Assembly: GCA_002049455.2 (NCBI GenBank) | Contig: KV918971.1 | Span: 1-64,000, forward strand | Length of the DNA stretch: 64,000 nt | DNA from: Porphyra umbilicalis | Taxonomy: Eukaryota; Rhodophyta; Bangiophyceae; Bangiales; Bangiaceae | Reading direction: 5' to 3' | Shown here: positions 42,154 to 52,846 of the stretch, one piece after another | How the letters are laid out: every line of letters starts with the position of its first letter | Position numbering within the stretch: position 1 is the first letter of the stretch | The notes under the pieces: generated by a model | What the model saw: only the letters and a program-made list of their open reading frames with translations | Database searches by the model: none | What the model was told of the DNA's origin: nothing | Position numbers and translations under genes: made by a program

Positions 42154-43425
42154 GGGGGAGGGGGGCGGGGGGAGGAGGGAGGGGAACGAGCCGGATGGCG
42201 ACGGGGGGGGGTGGCGGACAGAGGTCGATGTAAGAGAGGGTCAACGACGGTGACTCAACTGACCGGTGAGTGGGCTCTTAGTAAAGTAGGGAGAGGCGGC
42301 GCGACAGGGCCCCCGCAGCCACCGCCGCCCTTTATATGCGCAAAGGCAGCATAGAGTAACGAGCGGCGAGGCTGCGGCCGCCGGCGGGACAGCACAAACC
42401 ATTGCGTGCAGGTACAGGGATGCCCGAAACCGCTCACTCCGCGCCTCGCCGACTTATGGCCGATGATGCTGTAAGCTCGGACGCCATCCGCGGCCGCGGA
42501 TCACAGCGCGTCGCTGTGTGTCGAGGCCGTCGCCGTGCTTGGCGTCAGACACTTTGACAGCACAGCCACACACACCAGAGGGATGGTCACCTGCGGCGCA
42601 GCGCGGCAGCCGCGAGGGCCTCCCTCATGAGCGGCGATGGCACGCGTGGCGTGCAGTAGCCATCCGAGATGTCTCGTCCCAGGAAATTGATGGTAGTGGA
42701 TGCATCGTGGGTGCTGCAGGGTGCTTCGCAGTGGCCGCATCCACGACCGCCCCGCCTTCAACCGCGACTACCCCATCATTCTTGGCTGGGTGCTGCCTCT
42801 TGCTCGCGGGGGGGCTTCACTTGCCACTCAGATACAGTTGCTATCCCCTGGTCTATCCCACCCCCCCTCCTTTGGCAGAAGGCATAGAGTCAGCTGACTA
42901 CACGCGTCCATCGTACGATTGCGCCGACCAGAGCAGGCACCCCGCCCTCTTCACCCCGGTTTTCAACATCAACGCGTCGCTCCCCGACGCTCAGTCTATG
43001 ACCACTGCCCGCGCGTCTTGCTCGTCCACGCGCGCAGCACGAGCACAACCTGGTCAGAATTTACGTCGAATCCTCAACAACAGCAATCCCATGTGAAAAG
43101 CTTGTTGCGTCCAGAATGAAGCGCACACAGGTGGTGGTGCACGACACATACAGTTTTTGTCTTACTCACGAAAACACCCGAGTTTCTCCGCTGAACACCT
43201 TTCAGGACCGACATGTGCTTTGGTTTCACGGTGCTTGTGTTGCCCGGGAATATTCGTAATCGATCCACGCCAAAGTTGATGTGGAAGCCCGCCACTCTGC
43301 GGTTCAACAACTACCGCTACAGTCCCACGCACGCCCCGGCGGGCGTGGGTCTTCTTGCTCCCCCCACTTCCCGTCTCGCCTACTCTCCACACTGCTCCCC
43401 CCCCCCCTCCCCCCCCCCCCTCATC
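42154..43425. other. divergent intergenic region
   Basis: This region separates the start of the acyltransferase (-) from the start of SF3B4 (+), so it should hold both promoters. TTTATATG at about 42330 is TATA-like, roughly 180 bases upstream of the acyltransferase ATG and oriented ambiguously. Short frames between 42500 and 43100 show no motif. A C/T-rich tract at 43385-43420 forms the SF3B4 leader. Confidence 0.35.
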
Positions 43426-45160
43426 ATGGCCGCCGTCGCCAGCGGCACCGCCTCCGCCCTCCCCACCGGCGGCGGCGGCGGCGGCGGCGGCAACTCCAAC
43501 CCCGCCGACCGCCAACCCGAAGCGACCGTCCACATTGGGGGCCTCGGCGACACCCCCCCCCCACCGAGTCCCTCCTCACCGAACTGTGCACGCAAGTCGC
43601 GCCCGTCAAGCACGTGTACCTGCCGCGCGACCGCATCACGGGGGGGCACCACGGGTACGCCTTTTGCGAGTTTTTCACCGCCGAAGACGCCGCCTACGCC
43701 GCCAAGGTGTTGAACCTCGTGCGCCTCTGCGGCCGCCCGATCCGCGTGTCGGCCACGGGCGGGGGGGGGGGCGGCGGCGGCGGCGGCGGCGGCGGCGACC
43801 GCGGCGACCGCGGCGGCGGCGACGGCACCGTCGGCGGCGGCGGTGCCGGCGGCGGCGGCGGCGGCGGCGGTGGCGGCCGCGCGCGCGGCGGCGCCATGCT
43901 CTTTGTCGGCAACCTCGCGCCCGAGGTGGACGAGGCGACGCTCGGCGACGCCTTCCGCTGCTTTGGCCGCGTCTTGGACGTGAGCCTCGGGCGCCCGCCG
44001 GCGGGCGGCGGCGGCGGGGGCGGCCGCGGGGACGGCGCCGCCGCCGCCCCCGCCCGCCGCTTTGGCTTTGTCCGCATGGCCACGTTTGGCGGCGGCGACG
44101 CGGCGATTGGGGGCCTCGGCGGCCAATTCCTCGCCGGCCGCCCGCTCGTCGTGCAGTACGCGTTGAAAAAGGGGGGGGCGCCGGGCGAGCGCCACGGCTC
44201 GGCGGCGGAGCGGGCGCTCGCGGCGGCCGCTGCGGCAGCGGCGGGCGAGGCGGAGGCGGAGGAGGAGGAGGCGGTGGTGGGGCCGCCGCCGCCGTCGCCG
44301 GGGGGGGGGGGGGGGGGGGGGGGGGCTGGGCGCCCCGACGGGCCGCGGGATGGGGGGGGGGGCCGGCTACGCCGCCGCAACCGCCGCGACCGCGGCAGCG
44401 GCTGCGGCCGCCGCTGGTGGTGGTGCCGCTGCCGGCGGCGGCATCGGCGGCGGCGGCGGCGGCGGTGGCGGCGGCGGTGGCGGCGGCGGGTACCCCCCCC
44501 CCCCACCCCCGACTACCTCGGCCCCCCGGGCGGGGTGCACCCCCCCCCCCTCGGCGGCGGCCACGCGCTCTCCCCCCCCCCCCCCCCGGGTACGGGTACC
44601 CCCCCCCCCCCCCCCCGGCTATGGCGGGCGGGGTCTGCCGCTCGGGCGCGGCGCCCCCCACCCGCCCTATGGTCCGCCGCCGCCCGGCGGCGGGGGCGGG
44701 GGCCCCCGCTTCTACGGCGGCGCGCCCGTCCCCCCGCCCGGCGGGCTACCGTACGGCCCCCCCCCCGCGCCCATGGGGGGGGACTTTGGGCCGCCCCCGC
44801 CCGGGGGGCGCGGCTACCGCCCGCCCCCGCCGCCGCCCGGGGGCGGACGGCCGCCGGGCGGGCCGCCGTTTGGGGGGGGGGGGGGGGTACCCGCGGGGGG
44901 GGGGCGGGGGGGGGGGGGTGGGCCTACCGGGGGGGGGGGGGGGGGGGGGTGGGCGTTGGGGGCCTCCGGGGGGGGGGGCGGCGGCGGGATGGGGGGGGGG
45001 GGGCGCGCCGTCCGCGCCGGCGGGGCGCGGCCGCCCGCCGCCGCCGCCGCCGCCGGCTGGTGGGGCGGCGGGCCCGCCGGGCGGGCCCCCGCTGCCGCCA
45101 CCTCCCCCCGCGGGGCCGCCGCCGCCGCCGCCGCCGCCGCCGGGGGGGCGGCCGCGCTAG
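43426..45160 (+). CDS. SF3B4: splicing factor 3B subunit 4 (SF3b49), two RRMs, frame broken at C/G runs
   Basis: This is the SF3b subunit of the U2 snRNP that contacts pre-mRNA near the branch point. RRM1 reads ATVHIGGLGD, then TESLLTELCTQVAPVKHVYL and HHGYAFCEFFTAEDAAYAAK, ending CGRPIRVSA. RRM2 reads MLFVGNLAPEVDEATLGDAF, FGFVRMATFGGGDAAIGGLG and FLAGRPLVVQYALKK. The diagnostic motif GERHGSAAERALAA follows RRM2. The C-terminus is a long Pro/Gly-rich tail, as in the family, ending PPPPPPGGRPR. The start MAAVASGTASALP follows a C/T-rich leader. The frame changes at the C run 43553-43562, between the first beta strand and helix of RRM1. It changes again in the G run near 44300-44325, and more than once in the tail. 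Exact tail residues are therefore unreliable. A Gly-rich linker between the RRMs is longer than usual. Confidence 0.88.
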
Positions 45161-46310
45161 GTGGGCGCGTGGCGCCGCGGCCGCCGCCGCTTTGGCCGCG
45201 TGGCTGGCGGCGGCGGGGGTGTGCGCTATGGGGGGGGGGGTGCGGCGGCGGTTGGCGCCGCCGTCCCGCCGTCGGGTGGTAGGGGGCAGCCGCGGCGGGG
45301 CGCTGCCGGCGTTTGTCATTGACCGTGGGCGGTCTTTTTGACGCCACCGTCTTTTTCTGCCTGCCCTCCGTTGGTGCGCCCGCTGTGCTCCCCACGCCGC
45401 GTGTGCTCCGATCGCCCGCTACTGTACGCGTGTCCCAACAGAGGCCTTTTTGTGCTCTGCATATCCCCCGTTTTGTGCAACACAACTGTTGCAGCATACA
45501 ATGAAAGGAGCCAGGATGTGATTGACTCAAAGTGTCCATCGATCAGCAATACTGTTGTCCAGGCAATACTGTTGTCCAGAGCTCTTGGGGCTCATTTTTC
45601 GAATGAAAACGCGTTTTGTCGAGGCTTGGCTGGGGTGCCTTATTATTCGAGATACTGTTCATTGCACATTCGAAGGATTCTAAAGAAGATTTATCGGGAA
45701 ATGGGAGCCGGTCGGGTACTAACTCTAGGCCAGCGCTATTGAAGCGCTGAGTGCCAAGCGAGTGCGAGCGCTCGTCCTTCTCGGGTCGAACCGCACGCCC
45801 TCGACGTAGCCGTGCCGCTCGTCGCCTCCGCTGTGGCACCCGCTGGTTCGTTTGTGGTCTGGACTGCCCTCCTTCGTCCCCGCCCCTGTGCTTTTGCGTC
45901 TATGCCGCCCGCGCCCTTGCCCATCTGCGCCCGCCCTCCCCCTTTTGCCGGCGCGTTGGCACCACCCTTCCGCCTGTCCCCCGCGCGTGCCGTGGCGGTA
46001 TCCTCACTGCGCTGCTCGGCGGTGGCCGCCATGGCGCTCCCCCCACCCGCCGGCACGGCGGCCGTTCAAGGCGAGGAGGAATCTCGTTCCTCGACGGCGG
46101 TCTACGCCACCGCCCTCGCCGCGTCGTCCCCGGCGGCGTCAGCGTCGGTGCCCCCCGCCGGCGGCGTGGCCTCCTCGACCCCGCTTGCCGTCGCAGCCGC
46201 CAATGGGGATGCGGTGGCACGCAGGCCGCGAGGCACCTCTGCTCGCTCGTCACCACCGCCTCCCCGCTCACCCGTCGCGTCGACGGCCGTGGCGGGCGGG
46301 GCAGCTGATA
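45161..46310 (+). other. intergenic stretch, possible 5' exon of the next gene
   Basis: From 45161 to about 45780 nothing is recognised; a 17-base unit containing AATACTGTTGTCCAG is directly duplicated near 45547-45580. From 45902 to about 46350 an Ala/Pro/Ser-rich frame (for example MALPPPAGTAAVQGEEE at 46031) resembles a transit peptide and could be an upstream exon of the kinase-like gene, but the frame differs and no splice pair is convincing. Confidence 0.3.
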
Positions 46311-47681
46311 ATGCTGCTTCCTCGACGGCCTCGGACACCTCGCCCATCGGGTGTGAGGTGCGTGCACGCCGTCCTCCTTCGTGCTGCCCCCACGAGGGTG
46401 CTCACAATGTTGCACGATGGGGATTGGTGTCTTCCACGCCTGGAGTACCCCGAGCACGCAACGTACACTGCACGTGACTGCGCGCGGGATCTGCAGGAGT
46501 CCCTGGGCATCAAACCGGCTGTTGCCTCTTACTTCCAGGTGGTTGCGGAGCTGATTCCTGAGGGGGGTGAAAGGCACACCATGTTTTATAACTCAGACGG
46601 GGTCCGGCTGACGCTCCTGGCGGCCCCGTCTGAGTTCCACACCGCGTGCGAGCTGCCCCCGCATGCGCGGCGGATGCCCGTTGAGGAATTTCGGGACGCG
46701 GCGGAGTCGCCTTTGGGTGGCTGGTTGTACTCGTCTGCTCAGAATGCTGCGCTGCTCTTTGCTGACCTACTCGCCGTTGACGACGTTAGGACGGTGGCTG
46801 TGGACCCTCGCGGCGGTGTCTGGTGGACGCACCGTGCGTCTGCCTTTTTGCTGTCGGTCGTGCGTGGTCTACAATTGGAGCCGCTGTCGGAGGTGACGCG
46901 CTCATCGTGGGACTCGTCGAGTGAGCTGTTCATGGTTCGTACTTCGAACGGCTCCGATTATCTGAAGGCCCCGTCGCCCGGTTGCGCCGAGGTGAGACTG
47001 ACAGAGTGCCTATCCCGCATCTTTGCCGAGGACACCCTGCACGTGGTTGCTGTGAATGTCACCCTGAACTGTTTTGTGGCCGAGGGCTTTGACGAGCCCG
47101 GCTCTGGGCCTGTGATGCCACCCCTAGGGCCAGACGACTATGCCAACGTAGTCCGCAAGTGGAGCGCCATGCAGCTGCGGTCAACCCACTGCTTGGAGGA
47201 TTTACGGCAAGCGGGTGTTCCAGACTATTCCCCTGCTGTGCTGAGCTCGCTCGTGGGTCGGCTGGTTCGAGACCCTACCGTGACAGCAGCATCAGAGGGT
47301 GAGATGTCGACGGACGACTTTGTTCGCGGTGCGATGCGGGTGTGCGCCAAATTGGAGGCATCCGCCCTTCCCGTCTCGCTGGTGCACGGCGACTTGACGA
47401 CGGGCAACGTTGGGCGCAAGCGGGATGGCGGTCTGCTGATCTTTGATTGGCAGCATGCGTACCTGTCGCACCCGTTTTGCCACTCGTACCTCCTGCGCGA
47501 CCTCCTGCGCTTGCCTCCCGTGCGGCGCGCTTACCTGGACTGCTGGTCTGCATTGGTGTGCGGGGAACAAGCAGAGGCAGAGCTGACGGCTGCGGCAGTT
47601 GTGGGGGGGTTGGCCGCACTACACTGGTACGTGACGTTGCTGCCGACGGCCAGTAGGGTGCAGCGTCGTAGGCTCGTGTAG
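46311..47681 (+). CDS. aminoglycoside-phosphotransferase-like kinase with N-terminal NUDIX-like region
   Basis: About 456 residues from the ATG at 46311; the N-terminus is uncertain. The C-terminal half is a protein-kinase-like (APH) fold. The catalytic loop is LVHGDLTTGNVG (His359, Asp361, Asn366) and the metal-binding Asp is in LLIFDWQHAYLSHPFCHSYL (Asp379). The N-terminal part begins VHAVLLRAAPTRVLTMLHDG and DWCLPRLEYPE. This is the layout of a bacterial family in which a NUDIX-like segment without the full NUDIX box precedes an APH domain with the same HGDxxxxN and FFDWxxAxxSHPF motifs. The substrate is unknown; small-molecule phosphorylation is an inference from the fold. The similarity to bacterial proteins suggests transfer into this lineage, but only a phylogeny can decide. 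No intron is needed after 46311. Confidence 0.68.
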   Translation: MLLPRRPRTPRPSGVRCVHAVLLRAAPTRVLTMLHDGDWCLPRLEYPEHATYTARDCARDLQESLGIKPAVASYFQVVAELIPEGGERHTMFYNSDGVRLTLLAAPSEFHTACELPPHARRMPVEEFRDAAESPLGGWLYSSAQNAALLFADLLAVDDVRTVAVDPRGGVWWTHRASAFLLSVVRGLQLEPLSEVTRSSWDSSSELFMVRTSNGSDYLKAPSPGCAEVRLTECLSRIFAEDTLHVVAVNVTLNCFVAEGFDEPGSGPVMPPLGPDDYANVVRKWSAMQLRSTHCLEDLRQAGVPDYSPAVLSSLVGRLVRDPTVTAASEGEMSTDDFVRGAMRVCAKLEASALPVSLVHGDLTTGNVGRKRDGGLLIFDWQHAYLSHPFCHSYLLRDLLRLPPVRRAYLDCWSALVCGEQAEAELTAAAVVGGLAALHWYVTLLPTASRVQRRRLV

Positions 47682-48830
47682 ATGATCCACTACTCTGTCC
47701 GCTCGCTGCTTGGTGATTTGAGAATTTTGTAGTCGGGCGCTGTTGATTGAAGGCGCCTGGCCTGCGGTTGCCGCCTAGGGGCCACGGCAGTCCGTCCCGC
47801 CGCGGCGTTCCCCGCTCCACCCGCCGCGTCGCCCGGCACCTGCCTCTGCCTGACCACGCGTCGGCGCCGCCCGCCCGCCCGCCTGCCCGCGCCGCCGCGC
47901 CGCGCCGGTCGCCTGCCCACGGGTTCCCGCTGTTGTGGCGGCGGCGGCCGCCGCTCCCACCCGCCACCGCCGGTTGCACCTACCCGTTGCAGGACCGCCA
48001 TTGCGTGTGCTGACAGGCGGTTGTTGACCTCTGTGCCGGCCGCGCATGCCCCCGCCTCCCCCGCCTTCGTCTGTCGGCCACTGTGCTGGGAGTGGCTCTT
48101 GTCGGCCGCACGCCGGGTGGCAGTGGCCCCCCACTCTCGGCTCGGGCCCCTGCCTGAGCGGCTGCCGCCCGCCACCGGTGAATGGCGCTGGCGCGCGCTG
48201 ACCGGGCCGTCGCCCGGACGTGTGGGGACGTGGGCACGTGCTCGACGGACGGCTTGCGCTCGACAGGACTGCTTGGAGGAGCCGGGCGCTGTGTGCTTAC
48301 GCGCAGGCAGCCTGGCGTGGCAGTGGGGAAGACGAGCGAGCAGCTGAGTGGGAAAACCAGATGCTGTACACCACTGCCTGAAGGGGGAGTCAGTAGCTTG
48401 AACGACCAACAGCGAGACAATGGCGCACATTGTGCGCTCTTCTTTTTGCAACCAGAGGGTGCTGGCGATTTCAACCCACCGTGCCCCCACGCGTGAGAAT
48501 CACAGCTTTGATCCGTGGCGTGCAAGGCCCTGTCGCATCCGCCCGGCGACTTGGCCGCGGAGCGTTGCAACGTTGATGGGAGTGGACGTGGTGGCAACAG
48601 ACGCCGTGCCGCGTCGACCTAGGCGGCAGGTGCCTGCCGCCATCACCGCGCCCCCCCCCCCCCCGTGAGTGTCTCAGGTGCCCTTGATGCTCTCGATTAC
48701 TGCTGCCGCGTTTTTGTTTGACGGAAGCACTCTTTCCGCACCCCCTGGCCGGCCTCTTCCCCTTCTGGACGCGGCTACTGCCGCCGTCGACGGCGCTGCC
48801 CGCCGCCCCGCCCCGCCCCGCCCCTGCGCC
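47682..48830. other. intergenic stretch upstream of HD hydrolase
   Basis: No gene is recognised. Frames on the minus strand (47690-48490) are Arg/Ala/Pro-rich and unconvincing. The 48687-48830 part is in frame with the HD hydrolase (MLSITAAAFLFDGSTLSAPP) and may be an N-terminal targeting extension of it. A C run lies at 48650-48664. Confidence 0.3.
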
Positions 48831-49939
48831 ATGTCGAACGGTGCGGCTGCCGCCGCCGCCGCTGCGCGTGGCGCCCTCCCGCCAGACGTGACCGCTGCCA
48901 TGTTGGCGTATGCCAAAAGAGCCATGGGGAACAAGGACCCCTCCCATGATTGGTACGACGTCGCCGCGCGTGCCACGGCCCGCGGCTGCCGTCGGTCGGG
49001 GTCGCCCGCCTCCCTCCCCGCCCCACCGTGTGCTCTTGTCTTTCTTTGACTGCCGGCTCCCCGTCTGCGGTGCCTGACCCCCGACGCCCCGCGGTTGCCC
49101 CGTTTTTTCTTTTTGGATTCCCCGGTGCGGTGTGCGGGAGCGCCGACGGGCGCGCGCAGGTCGCACGTGCAGCGGGTCGTGGCAATGGCCCGCCGCATCG
49201 TCGCCGCCGAAGCCGCGGCGCCGGCGTCTGCAGAGCGCCCGCTGGATGTGGCGCTGGTGGACGTGCTGGCGGCAATCCACGACCTGCGGGACCACAAGTA
49301 CACGCCCGCGGCGGGCGCCGAGTAGGTTTGGTGTCTTCCCCGCGTGCGCCATTTCGCGGCCCGACGGGCGGGTGTGCTGCACTGGCTCGTCTGTGTTCTT
49401 CATTGAACCCCTCTATGTGCCTCGCACAACTGGACAACTTGCCTAACTGTCGCTCCTTGTCTGATCGCATCCTCCCCCCCCCCCCTAAACGTGCGTCACC
49501 CCCCCCTCGCTCGCTCTCGCCTCCAGAACCGAGGAGGCGGTCGTCGCCGCCCTCACCGCCGCTGGCGTCCCCCCCCCACCGCCGCCACGGCGGTGGCGCT
49601 CGCCCCCCTCGTGTCGTTTCGGCGGCAGTTTGGGCCGCCGACCCCCCCCCCCCCCCCCCGCCCGTCGCCGTGGCACACGCCCGCGAGTTGGCGGTCGTCC
49701 GCGACGCGGACCGCCTCGACGCCATGGGCGCCGTCGGCGTCGCACGCACGTTTGCGTTTAGCGGCGCGGTGGGGCGGCCGCTCGCCGACGGGGGCGCCCA
49801 CTTTGGGGACAAGCTCCTCCGCCTCGTCGGGTGTTTGGGAACGGCGGAGGGGCGGGAGCTCGGGCGCCAGCGGCATGCGCTGTTGGAGCGGTTTGCGGCG
49901 GCCTTGTCAGAGGAGCTGGCCGTCGGCGATGAGGTGTGA
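48831..49939 (+). CDS. HD-domain hydrolase, YpgQ/YedJ-like, three exons
   Basis: This is a metal-dependent HD phosphohydrolase related to bacterial YpgQ/YedJ proteins, some of which are nucleoside triphosphate diphosphatases. Exon 1 (48831-48952) ends in the codons for SHD plus TG. Removing intron 48953-49159 (GTACGACG...GCGCGCAG) restores the motif HDWSHVQRV. Exon 2 (49160-49321) carries LVDVLAAIHDLRDHKYT. Removing intron 49322-49526 (GTAGGTTTGG...CCTCCAG) joins to exon 3, AGAETEEAVVAALTAAGV. Exon 3 needs frame changes at two C runs (49569-49577 and 49642-49659) to reach VSFRRQFGPP and then VRDADRLDAMGAVGVARTFA, FSGAVGRPL and the stop at 49939. The DADRLDAMGAVGVART signature is highly characteristic. 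The start could instead be at 48687, adding a possible transit peptide. Confidence 0.8.
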
Positions 49940-51015
49940 GAGGGCGCGCGTTGGCACTGCGTCTCGGACGGGGTGTTGGTGCCCCGCCCGCGGGATGGGC
50001 CCCGGCCTTGGGGTCGTTTTGGCCGTTTGGTTGGCGTTGGTGCCTGAATGTGGCGGCTGGCCTGCCGCCCGTGGCAGTTTGTACCTGCTGGCGAAACGCC
50101 GGTGTGGTCTCCCCGCCTTCACTGCTTCTGCTGTGTGCACTGTGCATTGTGTGCACTCTGTCTTGTGTGTGGCGGCGGCTGAGAGTGCACCACAGAGCTA
50201 CAGCCGCCCTGCTGCATGTTGAGCGCGGAAACCTAGTATGATGGTCGCACACGAGCGAGGGACAAGCGTCGAGTAAAACAAGTGTTTAGACGAGCAGGGC
50301 GCCATTCCCGGCGGTACACAAATGGGGACGCCGCTATGGCCCGCCCAAACATGGCTCACAGGAGACCTTTTCGATTGATCGGGGCGAGTCCCATGGAAAT
50401 GGGGCGTGTGGCGCTTCACACTGCTGCGCGACGTCTTCAGCGCATCGTGTTTACCGTGCGGGATGGGCTGTTCCACCTTGGTGGCGAGTGGCTGCAGTGG
50501 ACGAAAATACGGTTGTCATATCGTTTTTGGCCGATGTGAACAGGACATTTCGACGAGTCTCTCCGAGTTTCTGGGGTCGATTGCTTTCAAAGGGATTACT
50601 ATACTTAAATATCAAGCTGCCTTTTCAGGCTTGCCCTCGGCCGTGATCCGGTCAGTCGCCGTGCCGCTGTATCAAGCCCGCGCCTGCGGCCGCCTCTGTC
50701 GCCGCCGCCGTTCCGCGGTCCGAGCTCGGCAACCCGCACCTTCATCGGGCCCTGTTGCTGCTACTGCTGTTGCCACTGCTGCTGCTGCTTCTGTTACACT
50801 TTTCGTTTTCTGCAGCCACTTCCCTGGCCCACCCCGCCCCGCTATCACGGTGCATGGCGCCTGCATTCATCCCCCACGGGGTCAATCCCGTCTTCCCGAC
50901 CGTCGCCTCCCGCCGCCGCGCCGCCACCGTCGGGCGGCCCGGCCTGGCCATCGTCTTCCCCCGCCGGTGCTCGACGCTTGGCGCTTCGCTCCGTCCCCAA
51001 TCCCCCACCGCAACA
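49940..51015. other. intergenic stretch upstream of adenylosuccinate lyase
   Basis: No separate gene is recognised. The part from 50755 is in frame with adenylosuccinate lyase and encodes a Leu-rich hydrophobic start (MLLLLLPLLLLLLL) followed by an Arg/Ala/Pro-rich stretch. It could be a leader or targeting peptide, or simply a CTG-repeat-rich 5' UTR. Confidence 0.35.
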
Positions 51016-52506
51016 ATGGAGTCGCCTGTGCCGACGCCCGCGACGGCGGCGGCCGCCACCCCCGTCGCGGCGGCGGCCGAGCCTAACTACGTGTCCCCCC
51101 TAAGCACCCGCTACGCATCCGCCGGGATGCGCGCCAACTTTGCCGACCTGACTCGCTTCCGCCTGTGGCGCAAGCTGTGGCTCGCGCTGGCCACTGCCGA
51201 AGCGGAGCTCGGGTTGGAGATTACCCCCGAGCAGCTGGCCGCGTTGCGCGACGCGCCCGACGTGGACTTGGAGCTCGCGACCGCCTATGAGCGCAAGCTC
51301 CGCCACGACGTGATGGCGCACGTGCACGCGCTGGGCGACCAAGCGCCCGTGGCGCGGCCGGTCATCCACCTCGGCGCGACGAGCTGCTTTGTGACGGACA
51401 ACTCAGAGGTGATCCAAATGCGCAACGCGCTCGACCTCCTCCTCCCCACCCTCTGGGCGGGGGTGGCGCGGCTGGCCGACTTTGCGCTCGAGCACAAGGA
51501 CGTGGCGACGCTCGCCTACACCCACTTCCAGCCGGCGCAGCCGACAACCGTCGGCAAGCGCGCGTGCATGTGGCTCCAAGACCTCATCGAAGACGGGCTG
51601 CGGTTGGAGGAGGTGCGTGCGGGCCTCCGCCTGCGGGGCGTCAAGGGCACGACTGGCACGCAAGCGTCCTTCCTGGCGCTGTTTGACGGCGACCACGACA
51701 AGGTGACCGCCCTTGACGCCAAAGTCACCGCCGCGATGGGCTTTGGCGAGTCGGTCTGGCGCGTGACGGGCCAAACGTACACGCGCAAGCAGGACTTTAC
51801 GATCGTTGCCGCCTTGGCGGGCGTCGGCCAGTCGGCCGCCAAGATGGCCAACGACGTGCGGCTGCTCGCGCACATGAAGGAGGTGGAGGAGCCGTTTGGC
51901 AAGGACCAGATTGGCTCCTCGGCCATGGCCTACAAGCGCAACCCGATGCGGTGCGAGCGGATCAACGCGCTCTCCCGCTTCCTCCAGTCCCTGCTCATCA
52001 ACCCCGCCGAGACGGCGTCGACGCAGTGGCTGGAGCGGTCGCTCGACGATTCGGCCAACCGGCGGCTGGCGATTACCGAAGCCTTTTTGACCACCGACGC
52101 CATCCTGCAGCTCGTCCTCAACGTCTCGTCGGGGTTGGTCGTCCACAAAAAGGTGGTGGCCAAACACCTGGCGGAGGAACTCCCCTTTATGGCCACCGAG
52201 ACGGTGTTGATGGCGGCGGTGCGGGCGGGGGGCGACCGCCAGACGCTGCACGAGAACATTCGTCAACACTCTATGGCGGCGGGCGCGCGCATCAAGGAGG
52301 AGGGCCTGTCCAACGACCTCCTCGACCGCATCGCGGCAGACGCGGCCTTTGCGCCCGTCCACGACCGGCTTGAGGAGCTGTGCGACCCGCAGCACTTTGT
52401 CGGCCGCGCGCCGCAGCAGGTGGAGGACTTTGTGGGGGGCTACGTGCGGGGGCTCCTCGCGGCGCGCAACGTGGACGGGTCGGCAGAGGGAGACGTGCGG
52501 ATTTAG
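51016..52506 (+). CDS. ADSL: adenylosuccinate lyase
   Basis: A 496-residue enzyme of purine synthesis. It releases fumarate from SAICAR and from adenylosuccinate. It matches the animal-type branch throughout: YVSPLSTRYASAGMRANFAD, WRKLWLALATAEAELGL, KLRHDVMAHVHALG, HLGATSCFVTDN (His118), THFQPAQPTTVGKR, RGVKGTTGTQASFLALF and VTGQTYTRKQDF. The signature loop is GSSAMAYKRNPMRCERI at about residues 299-315, with the catalytic Ser in GSS. SANRRLAITEAFL and LPFMATETVLMAAVRAGGDR complete the C-terminal half. I chose the ATG at 51016 because it directly precedes the conserved core. In-frame ATGs at 50755 and 50854 would add a hydrophobic or basic leader and could give an organellar form. No intron and no homopolymer disruption, unlike its neighbours. 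RsmE follows on the same strand after 340 bases. Confidence 0.96.
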   Translation: MESPVPTPATAAAATPVAAAAEPNYVSPLSTRYASAGMRANFADLTRFRLWRKLWLALATAEAELGLEITPEQLAALRDAPDVDLELATAYERKLRHDVMAHVHALGDQAPVARPVIHLGATSCFVTDNSEVIQMRNALDLLLPTLWAGVARLADFALEHKDVATLAYTHFQPAQPTTVGKRACMWLQDLIEDGLRLEEVRAGLRLRGVKGTTGTQASFLALFDGDHDKVTALDAKVTAAMGFGESVWRVTGQTYTRKQDFTIVAALAGVGQSAAKMANDVRLLAHMKEVEEPFGKDQIGSSAMAYKRNPMRCERINALSRFLQSLLINPAETASTQWLERSLDDSANRRLAITEAFLTTDAILQLVLNVSSGLVVHKKVVAKHLAEELPFMATETVLMAAVRAGGDRQTLHENIRQHSMAAGARIKEEGLSNDLLDRIAADAAFAPVHDRLEELCDPQHFVGRAPQQVEDFVGGYVRGLLAARNVDGSAEGDVRI

Positions 52507-52846
52507 GGGGGAGGGCGGCAAGTGCGAGCGCGAGCGTGGTGGCGTGATACACCATAAGCTGCTGTTTTTGTATGGTCACGGTCGGGTCTCCGTGGCGCAA
52601 AGGCGGAGCGCGGGCAGAAGCGGCGTCGGGGTCTGCCGGCGTCGGTGGCGCGTAAAATCAAGGGCGTCGATCCCCCAGATCCGCGCACCGCCCTCGTGAC
52701 CCGGCAGGTGCCGTCCCCACCACGGCACCCGCCGGCGGCGCCTCGACGCCGCGCCCGTGGCCGACCCCCACCCCGCTCGGCTCTCCCACTCACCACCCCC
52801 ATTCGCCCGCCACCACCCCCCCCCGCCCCTCGCCAACCCCCTCTCC

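Noticed and set aside
46031-46350. Ala/Pro/Ser-rich frame as a definite first exon of the APH-like gene
   Set aside because: It is in a different frame from the conserved part and I could not find a convincing donor/acceptor pair, so it is mentioned only as a possibility.
51403-52521. A 372-codon minus-strand frame opposite adenylosuccinate lyase
   Set aside because: Antisense of a strongly conserved gene; no independent evidence for coding.
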